Of a stretch of 64,000 nucleotides of DNA, positions 56,321 through 64,000 are shown one piece after another (the stretch's first letter is position 1; each line of letters opens with the position of its first letter). Made by a program: the position numbers and the translations under genes. The notes beneath the pieces were generated by a model that saw nothing but the letters and a program-made list of their open reading frames with translations, had not been told where the DNA came from and ran no database searches. The DNA is from Paraburkholderia franconis (lineage in GTDB: Bacteria > Pseudomonadota > Gammaproteobacteria > Burkholderiales > Burkholderiaceae). The DNA lies in NCBI RefSeq assembly GCF_009362735.1, contig NZ_WHNP01000006.1:62001-126000 (forward strand). Reading direction: 5' to 3'.

Positions 56321-58263
56321 ATCAGCGCGTGTTGCATCACGATGTGGCGGCCTCGTCCGACGCGGCCGCGCAAGTGTCGGCGGATGGCACGATTCGTCTG
56401 ACGGCAGCGCAGGCCGTCGTGCGCTATCTCGCTGCGCAACTCGTCGAGACGGAAGACGGCGAGAGTACCGAGCCGCTCTTCGGCGGCGTGTTCGCGATCT
56501 TCGGGCACGGAAACGTCGCGGGCCTCGGCGAAGCGCTCTATCAGCATCGTCACGAACTGCCGACGTATCGCGCGCACAACGAGCAGGCGATGGCGCACAG
56601 CGCGATTGCGTTTGCGAAGGCGCATTTCCGCCGACGGATGATGGCCGTCACGACGTCGATCGGTCCGGGCGCGACGAACCTCGTCACGGCGGCCGCGCTC
56701 GCGCATGTGAACCGCTTGCCCGTGCTGCTGCTGCCCGGCGACATCTTCGTGTCGCGCGCGCCCGACCCGGTCTTGCAGCAGGTCGAAGACTTCCACGACG
56801 GCGGCATCTCGGCCAACGATGCGTTCAAGCCCGTGTCGCGCTACTTCGATCGCATCGTGCATCCGGCGCAACTGATCAACGCGTTGCCGCGCGCGATTCG
56901 CGTGCTGACGGATGCCGCACTGTGCGGTCCCGTGACGCTCGCGATGCCGCAAGACGTGCAGGCAACCGCCTACGACTACCCCGCCGTATTTTTCGAACCG
57001 CGCGTCGTCAAGTTGCATGCGCCCTCGCCCGTCGCGAGTGAAATCGACGATGCGCTGCTGGTGCTACGCAACGCGAAGCGTCCGATGATCGTCGCGGGCG
57101 GCGGCGTACTGTACGGCCGCGCAACGGAGGCATTGCGCGCGTTTGCGAACAAGCACGGCATTCCCGTCGCCGAGACGCAGGCGGGCAAGAGCGCGCTCGC
57201 CTGGGACGATCCGCTCAATCTCGGCGCGCTCGGCGTGACGGGTTCGCCGGGCGCGAACGAGCTTGCGCACGAAGCCGATTGCGTGCTCGCCATCGGCACG
57301 CGCTTGCAGGACTTCACGACGGGCTCGAACACGCTCTTCACGCAGGCGCAGGTGATCGGCATCAACGCAAACGCGTTCGATGGCCTCAAGCATCGCGGCT
57401 GCATCGTGCAAGCCGATGCGCGCCTCGCGCTCGAAGCGCTCACGTCGCAACTCGAAGGCTGGCAAGCGGATGCATCGTGGACCGCGCGCGCCCAGCAGCG
57501 CGCGAACGAATGGCGAGACATCGTGCACAAGCTCACGCACACGCCGCAACGCGTGGAGAATCCAGGCGTGCTTCCCTACGATGCCGACGTGATCGGCGCC
57601 GTCCAGCGTTCGAGCGCGCGCTCGACGACGGACGACATCGTCGTCTGCGCGGCGGGCACGCTGCCCGCCGAGTTGCACAAGCTGTGGCGCGCGGGCCGGC
57701 CGGGCGCGTATCACGTCGAGTATGGCTACTCGTGCATGGGCTATGAGATCGCAGGCGGTCTCGGCGCGAAGCTCGCGCGGCCCGAGCGCGAAGTGATCGT
57801 GATGGTCGGCGACGGCAGCTATCTGATGATGAACAGCGAGATCGCGACCTCGGTGATGCTCGGCGCGAAGCTGATCGTCGTCGTGCTCGACAATCGCGGC
57901 TATGGCTGCATCAACCGGCTGCAACAGGCGTGTGGCGGCGCGCCGTTCAACAACATGTTCGACGACTGCGTGCAAGGCGCGCCCGGTGCGCCAAACATCG
58001 ATTTCGCCGCGCATGCGCGCGCGATGGGCGCGCAGGCTGAGCATGTCGCCAACGTGCAGGAACTCGAGGCCGCGATGCAGCGCGCGCGGGCCGCGGACCG
58101 CACCTACCTGATCTGTATCGATACCGACGCCGCGCGCACCACCGACGAAGGCGGCTGGTGGTGGGAAGTCGCCGTGCCGGAAGTGTCGCCGCGTGAAGGC
58201 GTGCGCGACGCGCGCGCCGACTACGAGGCGCACATGAACGCACGCGGCCGGGACAACCAGTGA
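56317..58263 (+). CDS. iolD: 3D-(3,5/4)-trihydroxycyclohexane-1,2-dione acylhydrolase
   Basis: Thiamine-diphosphate enzyme (648 residues) that opens the inositol ring to 5-deoxy-glucuronate. Three-domain TPP fold: the N-terminal Pyr domain with the catalytic glutamate in YRAHNEQAMAHSA (about 90), the central Rossmann domain (IVAGGGVLYG) and the PP domain with the metal motif MVGDGSYLMMNSEIAT and VVLDNRGYGCIN. Start ATG 56317 overlaps iolC (ATGA). Confidence 0.94.
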   Translation: MNQRVLHHDVAASSDAAAQVSADGTIRLTAAQAVVRYLAAQLVETEDGESTEPLFGGVFAIFGHGNVAGLGEALYQHRHELPTYRAHNEQAMAHSAIAFAKAHFRRRMMAVTTSIGPGATNLVTAAALAHVNRLPVLLLPGDIFVSRAPDPVLQQVEDFHDGGISANDAFKPVSRYFDRIVHPAQLINALPRAIRVLTDAALCGPVTLAMPQDVQATAYDYPAVFFEPRVVKLHAPSPVASEIDDALLVLRNAKRPMIVAGGGVLYGRATEALRAFANKHGIPVAETQAGKSALAWDDPLNLGALGVTGSPGANELAHEADCVLAIGTRLQDFTTGSNTLFTQAQVIGINANAFDGLKHRGCIVQADARLALEALTSQLEGWQADASWTARAQQRANEWRDIVHKLTHTPQRVENPGVLPYDADVIGAVQRSSARSTTDDIVVCAAGTLPAELHKLWRAGRPGAYHVEYGYSCMGYEIAGGLGAKLARPEREVIVMVGDGSYLMMNSEIATSVMLGAKLIVVVLDNRGYGCINRLQQACGGAPFNNMFDDCVQGAPGAPNIDFAAHARAMGAQAEHVANVQELEAAMQRARAADRTYLICIDTDAARTTDEGGWWWEVAVPEVSPREGVRDARADYEAHMNARGRDNQ

Positions 58264-58273
58264 GGAAGCGCAC

Positions 58274-59194
58274 ATGAGCCAGTTCGAAGTACGCATCGGC
58301 ATCAATCCGCTGTCGTGGATGAACGACGATCTGCCGTCGCTCGGCGGCGAGACGCCGCTCGAAGTCGCGCTCACCGAAGGACGCGAAATCGGCTATCAGG
58401 GGTTCGAGCTCGGCAACAAGTTTCCGCGCGAACCCGAGGCACTGAAGGCGCTGTTCAAGCAGTACGATCTCTCGCTCGTCTCCGGCTGGTATTCGGGGCG
58501 GCTCGCGGATTTCAGCCGCAGCATCGAAGACGAATGCAAGGCCGTCGATTCGCATCTGGAACTGCTGTCGAAAAACGGCGCGACCGTGATGGTCTACGGT
58601 GAAGTGCACAACACGATTCAGGGCTCGCCCGTGCCGCTCTATCAGCGTCCGCGTTTCTTCACGGACGAGCAATGGAACACGTATGCGAAGCGGCTCGACG
58701 AATTCGCGCGCTATACGTTGAGCAAGGGCGTGCGCGTCGCGTATCACCATCACATGGGCGCGTATGTCGAAACGCCTGCCGACGTCGACCGCCTGATGGC
58801 GCTGACGAGCAATGATGTTGGCCTGCTGTTCGACGCGGGGCACATTACGTTCGCGGGCGGCGATGCGCTGACGGTGCTGAACAAACATATCGGCCGCGTT
58901 TGTCACGTGCATTGCAAGGACGTGCGCCCGGCCGTGATGAAGCTCGCGCGCAACCGCAACTGGAGCTTTCTCGATGCCGTGATCGCGGGTGCGTTCACGG
59001 TGCCGGGCGATGGCGCCGTCGATTTCGCCGCGATCATCGATACGCTCAAGCGGCACGGCTATCGCGGCTGGCTCGTCGTCGAAGCGGAGCAGGACCCGAC
59101 AGTCGCGCCGTCGTATGCTTATGCGCAGAAGGGGTATCGCACGCTGCGCACGCTCGTCGATGCGCCCCTCGATGTCGCACAGGAGGCAGCATGA
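58274..59194 (+). CDS. iolE: Myo-inosose-2 dehydratase
   Basis: Removes water from 2-keto-myo-inositol (306 residues). Xylose-isomerase-like TIM barrel with VRIGINPLSWMNDD (about 6-19), YGEVHNTIQG, VAYHHHMGAYVET and GLLFDAGHITFAGGD, whose histidine and acidic residues form the metal site. Start ATG 58274, 10 bases after iolD. Confidence 0.94.
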   Translation: MSQFEVRIGINPLSWMNDDLPSLGGETPLEVALTEGREIGYQGFELGNKFPREPEALKALFKQYDLSLVSGWYSGRLADFSRSIEDECKAVDSHLELLSKNGATVMVYGEVHNTIQGSPVPLYQRPRFFTDEQWNTYAKRLDEFARYTLSKGVRVAYHHHMGAYVETPADVDRLMALTSNDVGLLFDAGHITFAGGDALTVLNKHIGRVCHVHCKDVRPAVMKLARNRNWSFLDAVIAGAFTVPGDGAVDFAAIIDTLKRHGYRGWLVVEAEQDPTVAPSYAYAQKGYRTLRTLVDAPLDVAQEAA

Positions 59195-59994
59195 GTTTGC
59201 TCGTGAAAGCACAGCGCGAAGGTCAGACGATCGCGCGCGTCACGCCCGATACGGCGGGCTGGAAGTACGTCGGCTTCGCCGCGTACCGGATGGAGCCGAA
59301 CGAAGTCGTGCACGTGCTCGAAGCGTCGCGCGAAGTGTGCATCGTCGTGATGGCGGGTGCCGTCGATGTCGAATCGGATGCACAAATATGGACGGGGCTC
59401 GGCTCGCGCGACAGCGTGTTCGAAGACAGTGCGCCCGTCGCCGTCTATCTGCCGCCCAACACGCGTGCAACGATCCGCGCGAACAGGTATGCCGAAGTGG
59501 GCGTCGCCAGCGCGCCGGCGAAGGGCGACTACGCTGCGCGTCTGATCGAGCCTTCGCAGATGAAGCGTTCGGTGCGCGGCAAGGGCGCGAATACGCGCTA
59601 CGTGTGCGACATTCTTCCGCAAACGGAGCTTGCGGAGTCGCTGCTCGTCGTCGAAGTGCGCACACCGGGCGGCCACTCGTCGAGCTATCCGCCGCACAAG
59701 CACGACACCGACAACATCCCGACGGAAAGCTCGCTCGAAGAGACGTACTATCACCGGCTCAATCCGCCGCAAGGATTTGCGTTTCAGCGTGTCTATACGG
59801 ATGAGCGCGATATCGACGAATCGCTCGCCGTCGAGGATCACGATGTCGTGATGGTGCCGCGTGGCTATCATCCCGTCGTCGTGCCGTATGGATACGACTC
59901 GTACTATCTGAACGTGATGGCGGGACCGACGCGTACGTGGCACTTCAAGAACGATCCAAAGCATGAGTGGATCGTGGAGAGGGATAAGGGGTGA
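59191..59994 (+). CDS. iolB: 5-deoxy-glucuronate isomerase
   Basis: Isomerises 5-deoxy-glucuronate to 5-dehydro-2-deoxygluconate, the substrate of IolC (267 residues). It is a double-cupin protein; the metal motif is YPPHKHDTDNIP (about 165-176) with the later Glu and His (ETYYHRLNPPQGF). Start ATG 59191 overlaps the iolE stop (ATGA). Last gene of the rightward iol transcript; iolA is absent here. Confidence 0.94.
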   Translation: MSLLVKAQREGQTIARVTPDTAGWKYVGFAAYRMEPNEVVHVLEASREVCIVVMAGAVDVESDAQIWTGLGSRDSVFEDSAPVAVYLPPNTRATIRANRYAEVGVASAPAKGDYAARLIEPSQMKRSVRGKGANTRYVCDILPQTELAESLLVVEVRTPGGHSSSYPPHKHDTDNIPTESSLEETYYHRLNPPQGFAFQRVYTDERDIDESLAVEDHDVVMVPRGYHPVVVPYGYDSYYLNVMAGPTRTWHFKNDPKHEWIVERDKG

Positions 59995-60670
59995 TGGTTT
60001 TGGTCTGCGACGCTGGTTGGTTTTTTTAGCGTGCCTCTGGCATCCGCAATGCGGTGTTTGTCTGCGACGGCTTTTGTTTTGGTCTTTCTGGCTTGCTGCC
60101 AGCATCCGCGTTGCGCCTCGCGGCGCGGGTGTTGCCCCTGTGCGGGGCGGCACCTACTTTTCTTTGCCGCCGCAAAGAAAAGTAGGCAAAAGAAAGCGGG
60201 CTCACACCGCCAGTGCTTGACGATTACCCACGGGCTCTCAACGTCCCCATACTTCATGCGGCAGTGTGCTGGCTGATGTTCATCGCCAACGTTCAGGCTA
60301 AGCGCCTCACCCGCTTCATGCACCTGTGGCACGGCTAAGGGCATCGAACGCTTCAGCGCCGCCTTGCGGTAGTGAATGCAGATTGCTGGGGCGCACAGGA
60401 CGCCGCCCGCACTCGTAGCCGCATCGCGTAGAAGGTGTCCTGTGCGTCACGATGCGCGCGTATCCATCGTCGATCACGTCTCCTCCTATCGCGGCTCGTT
60501 CGGCGATGCGCCTTCGTCTTCGTTTGTCCACGCGCCACCGACACGATTTCTCGAGGACGCTCACCAAACGCGAGCCCGTGATCAACGCAATAGATCGCTC
60601 CGTGCAACGTTGCCGCGCAACCCTTTGCGGGCTCGTGATCGTTCGAGTCAAACAGGAAAAAGTATGCGCT
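59995..60670. repeat. Burkholderia-type dispersed intergenic repeat
   Basis: 676 bases without a credible gene. The part around 60115-60215 (GCCCCTGTGCGGGGCGGCAC, then a palindrome, then GCAAAAGAAAGCGGGCTCA) is a sequence I recognise from many intergenic places in Burkholderia/Paraburkholderia genomes, where it is often mis-annotated as a peptide containing GGTYFSLPPQRKVGKRKR. The rest may be degenerate parts of the same element. Confidence 0.65.
60153..60186. repeat. Perfect palindrome inside the dispersed repeat
   Basis: 15-base arms CCTACTTTTCTTTGC and GCAAAGAAAAGTAGG around CGCC. It would fold into a stable hairpin on either strand, between the converging iolB and livF genes, and could block readthrough. 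Confidence 0.85.
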
Positions 60671-61384
60671 TCATCCCACGCCCAGCCATTCGTGCATCAC
60701 ATCGGGACGCTGGCGAAACAGATCGAGCGGACCGTCGAACACGATTTCGCCATGCCCCATCACGGCGACACGGCTCGCAAGCCGGTCGGCGATCACGAGC
60801 CGCTGTTCGATCAGCAGCATCGCGACGCCGCGCTCGCGCAACAGCTTCAACGCGGCCGCGAGCTGCTCGACGACCTGGCCCGCGAGCCCTTCCGTCGGCT
60901 CGTCGATCACGACGAGATCGGGATCGCCAAGCAATGCGCGCGCAACCGTGAGCATCTGCTGCTCGCCGCCCGACAGTGCGCCCGCCTTCGTGCGCGCGCG
61001 TTCGCGCAACGCGGGAAACAGCGCAAAGGCATCGTCGAGCGTGAAGCGTGCCGCGCGCTGCTTGCCGCACGGCTTCAAGCCGAGTTGCAGATTCTCGCGC
61101 ACGGAAAGCGTCGGAAACACGTCGCGCTGCTCGGGCACGTATCCGATGCCGAGCCGCGCGATTTCGAACGCGCGCCGTCCCGCGAGCGATCGGCCCGCGA
61201 ACTCGATCGCGCCCCGCGTGCGCACAAAACCCATGATCGCCTTCGCGAGCGTCGAGCGGCCCGAGCCGTTGCGGCCCGCGAGCGCGACGGCCTCGCCCGC
61301 TTCGATATGCAGGTTCACGCCGTGCAGCACCTGGCTCGCGCCGTACCACGCGCACAGATCGCGCATCGCAAGCAACGCGGTCAT
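60671..61384 (-). CDS. livF: Branched-chain amino acid-type ABC transporter ATPase, LivF-like
   Basis: A 237-residue ATPase of the HAAT importer family. Signature ALSGGEQQMLTVARAL (about 140), Walker B VVIDEPTEGLA and the LivF-style LLIEQ switch are normal. The Walker A reads GRNGSGRST (37-45): residue 43, which should be the phosphate-binding lysine, is arginine (codon CGC at 61258-61256). Start ATG 61384 overlaps the livG stop (ATGA). ATPase activity may rest on the LivG partner. Confidence 0.87.
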   Translation of the reverse strand: MTALLAMRDLCAWYGASQVLHGVNLHIEAGEAVALAGRNGSGRSTLAKAIMGFVRTRGAIEFAGRSLAGRRAFEIARLGIGYVPEQRDVFPTLSVRENLQLGLKPCGKQRAARFTLDDAFALFPALRERARTKAGALSGGEQQMLTVARALLGDPDLVVIDEPTEGLAGQVVEQLAAALKLLRERGVAMLLIEQRLVIADRLASRVAVMGHGEIVFDGPLDLFRQRPDVMHEWLGVG

Positions 61385-62142
61385 CGCGTGTCTCCTGGCG
61401 GCGCGTCGCCAAGGTACGCGGCGCGCACGGCGGGATCGGCGCGGATCGCATCCGGCGTGCCCGTCGCGATCACCTGCCCTTGCACGAGCACGCTGACGCG
61501 ATCCGCGAGCCCGAACACGACATCCATGTCGTGCTCGACCATCAGCAGCGTGCGGCCCGCCGTCGCCACACGGATCAGCTCGACCGCGCGCGCCGCCTCC
61601 GCGCGGTTCATGCCCGCCGTCGGTTCGTCGAGCAGCAACGTGTGCGCGCCGCTCGCGAGCGCGAGACCGAGATCGAGCGCGCGCTGTTCCGCATAGCTCA
61701 GCGTGCCCGCGATCACGTCGCGTCGCGCGCCGAGCCCGACAGCATCGAGCACTTCTTCGGCGTGCGCATCGGCGGCGCGCGTGACGGTGAAGCGCTGCCA
61801 CCAGCGCGCGCGGTCGCGATCCGCGATCTGCGCGGCGCAGCACAGGTTGTCGAACACGCTGAGCTTCGCGAAGAAACTCGTCGTCTGGAAACTGCGCGCG
61901 AGACCGCGCCGGCAGATCGCCGCGGGCGCGAGACGCGTGATGTCGGCGCCGTACAGTTCGATGCGCCCCGCACTCGGCCGCTTTGCGCCCGCGATCAGAT
62001 TGAAGAGCGTCGATTTGCCCGCGCCGTTCGGCCCGATCAGCGCATGACGTTCGTGCGGTTCGATCGACAGATCGACGCCGCGCAAAATGCGTGTCGCGCC
62101 GAAACGCTTTTCGATGCCGCGCACCGCGATCGCGGGAATCAT
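61381..62142 (-). CDS. livG: Branched-chain amino acid-type ABC transporter ATPase, LivG-like
   Basis: A 253-residue ATPase with an intact Walker A GPNGAGKST (about 36-44), ABC signature in the LSYAEQR form, Walker B LLLDEPTAGM and H-loop MVEHDMDVV. The C-terminal extension (GTPDAIRADPAVRAAYLG) is typical of LivG. Start ATG 62142 overlaps the livM stop. It pairs with LivF under the LivH-LivM permease. Confidence 0.9.
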   Translation of the reverse strand: MIPAIAVRGIEKRFGATRILRGVDLSIEPHERHALIGPNGAGKSTLFNLIAGAKRPSAGRIELYGADITRLAPAAICRRGLARSFQTTSFFAKLSVFDNLCCAAQIADRDRARWWQRFTVTRAADAHAEEVLDAVGLGARRDVIAGTLSYAEQRALDLGLALASGAHTLLLDEPTAGMNRAEAARAVELIRVATAGRTLLMVEHDMDVVFGLADRVSVLVQGQVIATGTPDAIRADPAVRAAYLGDAPPGDTR

Positions 62143-63389
62143 GCGCGCACTCCTGCGCGCGCATCGGCAGGGCGCTTTCTTTCGAAGCGCTGGGCGATGT
62201 TCATCGCGAGCCAGCCGATCGCAGCGAGACTCAGCACGCCGATTGCCAGCCACGTGAAGCCGATCGTCGAGACGAACGCCGCCTGTTCTTCCGTGCCGAA
62301 GCGTCGCGCGTACGTCCATTGCACGCACAGCACGAGCGCGAGCGACCACGCGCATGCGCTCGCCATCCGCAGGACGAGGGGCGGCAGCGACGCGCGCCAG
62401 CCGTCGCGTGCGAAACGGGCCGCCTGGCGCTGCAACCATCCCGCGATCCCGTCGGGCGAAGCCATCACGACGACAATGAAGAACAACCCGAGATACAGGA
62501 GCCATGCGCGCGTCGCGCTCGCGACGACGACACTGAAAAACGTCAGCACGACAGCACCCGCGACGGGTCCGAAGAACGCGCCGCTGCCTCCGATCACCGT
62601 CGCGATCAGCACCGAGCCCGAACGCAACATGCCGACGCTTTCCGTCGATACCAGCTCGACATTGATCAACCCCAACGTGCCCGCGATGCCCGCAAAGAAC
62701 GACGACCACACGACGACCTCATAACGCACGCGCCTCGGAAAGCAGCCGATGGCCGCCGCGCGCACCGGGTTGTCGCGCACGGCATGCGCGAGCCGCATGA
62801 ACGGCGTGCGCGACAGCGCGTACATCGCGAGCACGGACAGCGCGCACCATAGCGCAATGAGCGCATACGCTTCACGCGCGGGTCCGAACGTGAAGCCCGG
62901 CACGGCGACGCCCGCCGCGCGATCGATCGCGACGCCCGCTTCGCCGCCGAACCAGTCCGGCAAGGTCCACGCGGCGGCCGCGACGAGTTCGCCGATGCCG
63001 AGTGTGATCATCGCGAACGTGGTGCCCGCGCGGCGCGTCGCGACGAGTCCGTACAACGCGCCGAACAGCGCGCCGCCGATGCCGCCCAGCAACGGCAGCA
63101 ACGGCAAGGGCACGCCGATGCGATTGAACAGATGCGCCGCAATCAGCGCGCCGATACCCGCCGATGCCGCATGCCCAAACGACAGCAGCCCCGCGCCGCC
63201 GAGCAGCAGGTTGTACGAGAGCGCGAACACGATCATCGACACCGTTTGCGCGAGCCACGCGACGAGCCAGCTCTGCGCCGACACACAAGGCGGCACGACG
63301 AGCAGCAACGCGAGCGCGGCCCATGGCGTGATGGCGCGCCAACGCTGCACGCGCTGAGAACGACGCGGCGCATCGTGGACGTTATGCAT
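62139..63389 (-). CDS. livM: Branched-chain amino acid-type ABC transporter permease, LivM-like
   Basis: Inner-membrane permease (416 residues) with about ten helices. LivM segments include LLGGAGLLSFGHAASAGIGAL, RTPFMRLAHAVRDNPVRAAA (the coupling-loop region) and SVLIATVIGGSGAFFGPVAGA. The C-terminal about 80 residues add extra helices beyond the usual end. Start ATG 63389 (MHNVHDAP), overlapping the livH end by 8 bases. Confidence 0.88.
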   Translation of the reverse strand: MHNVHDAPRRSQRVQRWRAITPWAALALLLVVPPCVSAQSWLVAWLAQTVSMIVFALSYNLLLGGAGLLSFGHAASAGIGALIAAHLFNRIGVPLPLLPLLGGIGGALFGALYGLVATRRAGTTFAMITLGIGELVAAAAWTLPDWFGGEAGVAIDRAAGVAVPGFTFGPAREAYALIALWCALSVLAMYALSRTPFMRLAHAVRDNPVRAAAIGCFPRRVRYEVVVWSSFFAGIAGTLGLINVELVSTESVGMLRSGSVLIATVIGGSGAFFGPVAGAVVLTFFSVVVASATRAWLLYLGLFFIVVVMASPDGIAGWLQRQAARFARDGWRASLPPLVLRMASACAWSLALVLCVQWTYARRFGTEEQAAFVSTIGFTWLAIGVLSLAAIGWLAMNIAQRFERKRPADARAGVRA

Positions 63390-64000
63390 CGTCTTCGCGC
63401 TGTCCGAAGAGCCCTCGCGAACGCACGGCGAGCATCGCGACGAGCAGCAGATACGGCACGAGCGGCGCAAGTTGCGCGACGGTCAGCGCGCTCCATGCGG
63501 CGGGCAGCGTGCGGTCGCCGTCGCCCAGAAGACCGGGCAGATCGCCGAGCAGATCGCCAAGCGAGACGTCGCTCGCGACGGCCAGGGTCTGCACGCAGCC
63601 GATCACAAGCGACGCGACGAGCGCGCCGCCCAGCGAACCCAGTCCGCCGATCACGACGACGACGAACACAATCGAGCCCACCGATTCCGCCATCGCCGGC
63701 TCGAGCACGAAGAGCGGCGCACCGATCACGCCCGCCAGCGCCGCGAGCGCCGTGCCCGCCGCAAACACGCAGGTGAACACGCGCGGCACGTCGTAGCCGA
63801 GTGCCTCGACGGCATCGGGATGCGTGAGCGCCGCGCGCACGACGAGCCCCGCCTTCGACACGCGCAGCACCGCATGCAACGCGACAAGCATCGCGACGGC
63901 CACGGCCATCATGAACACGCGATAACGCGAGAACGCAATGCCGTACACGTCGAACAAAGGACCTTCGAGCGCCTTGGGCACGACGGTGCTCAACGCCTGC
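63382..64000 (-). CDS. livH: Branched-chain amino acid-type ABC transporter permease, LivH-like (5' part outside window)
   Basis: The C-terminal about 206 residues of a LivH permease; the frame is still open at base 64000. Typical parts: RAALTHPDAVEALGYDVPRV (coupling helix) and VVVIGGLGSLGGALVASLVI near the end, then a longer hydrophobic C-terminus. First visible gene of the livHMGF operon; the substrate-binding protein is presumably further right, beyond the window. Confidence 0.87.
   Translation of the reverse strand, partial: QALSTVVPKALEGPLFDVYGIAFSRYRVFMMAVAVAMLVALHAVLRVSKAGLVVRAALTHPDAVEALGYDVPRVFTCVFAAGTALAALAGVIGAPLFVLEPAMAESVGSIVFVVVVIGGLGSLGGALVASLVIGCVQTLAVASDVSLGDLLGDLPGLLGDGDRTLPAAWSALTVAQLAPLVPYLLLVAMLAVRSRGLFGQREDDA

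Noticed and set aside
59963..60220. 85-codon frame containing GGTYFSLPPQRKVGKRKR
   Set aside because: This peptide is the usual false product of the Burkholderia dispersed repeat and overlaps the end of iolB.

Overview
The window is high-GC DNA with dense, mostly leftward-transcribed genes. Gene order, protein wording and a characteristic dispersed repeat all point to a beta-proteobacterium of the Burkholderiaceae, most likely Paraburkholderia, Caballeronia or a close relative. This assignment rests on recognition, not on a database search.

Region by region. 1-5.2 kb holds translation and stringent-response core genes on the minus strand: the first codons of infC with an ATC start, thrS, tRNA-Val(GAC), relA and a RidA-family gene. 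5.2-12 kb is a metabolic stretch with an alpha/beta hydrolase, the succinyl-CoA:3-ketoacid CoA-transferase pair scoA-scoB facing a PAS-LuxR regulator, a hot-dog thioesterase, a short-chain dehydrogenase and ETF-ubiquinone oxidoreductase. 12-25.7 kb is housekeeping: a TPR/glycosyltransferase-like protein, aroC, an MFS-PlsC fusion, a CBS protein, metY with an overlapping hydrolase, an Mpo1-like protein, a YihY protein, wrbA, a DUF2069 protein, a GlcD-like flavoprotein, a metallophosphoesterase and a 52-residue membrane peptide. 25.9-31.9 kb is a LysR-controlled aromatic-acid-type efflux operon: NodT lipoprotein, FUSC pump, DUF1656 and HlyD.

31.9-34.1 kb is an accessory insert. It is an AbiE-type (type IV) toxin-antitoxin pair behind an AT-rich control region carrying an 18-bp-phased array of TGTACGA-N5-TCGTACA sites that brackets the predicted promoter. 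I regard this as the most interesting structure in the window. It is followed by a chemoreceptor, fsr, prpE, mtnN-uvrD, a 12-bp tandem repeat, valS, galU and tusA (34-47.5 kb).

47.6-60 kb is a near-complete inositol catabolic locus. A leftward rpiR-iolG-idh operon diverges from a rightward ABC importer (binding protein, permease, single-domain ATPase), which is followed by iolC (fused to DUF2090), iolD, iolE and iolB. The importer brings in inositol; the IolG and Idh dehydrogenases, IolE, IolD, IolB and IolC convert it stepwise, and the DUF2090 half of IolC probably supplies the aldolase. iolA is not in the window. A GGAA-N6-TTCC palindrome between the divergent units is the probable regulator site.

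60-60.65 kb is a Burkholderia-type dispersed repeat. 60.7-64 kb is a leftward branched-chain-amino-acid-type ABC operon (livH partial, livM, livG, livF) in which LivF has arginine in place of the Walker A lysine.
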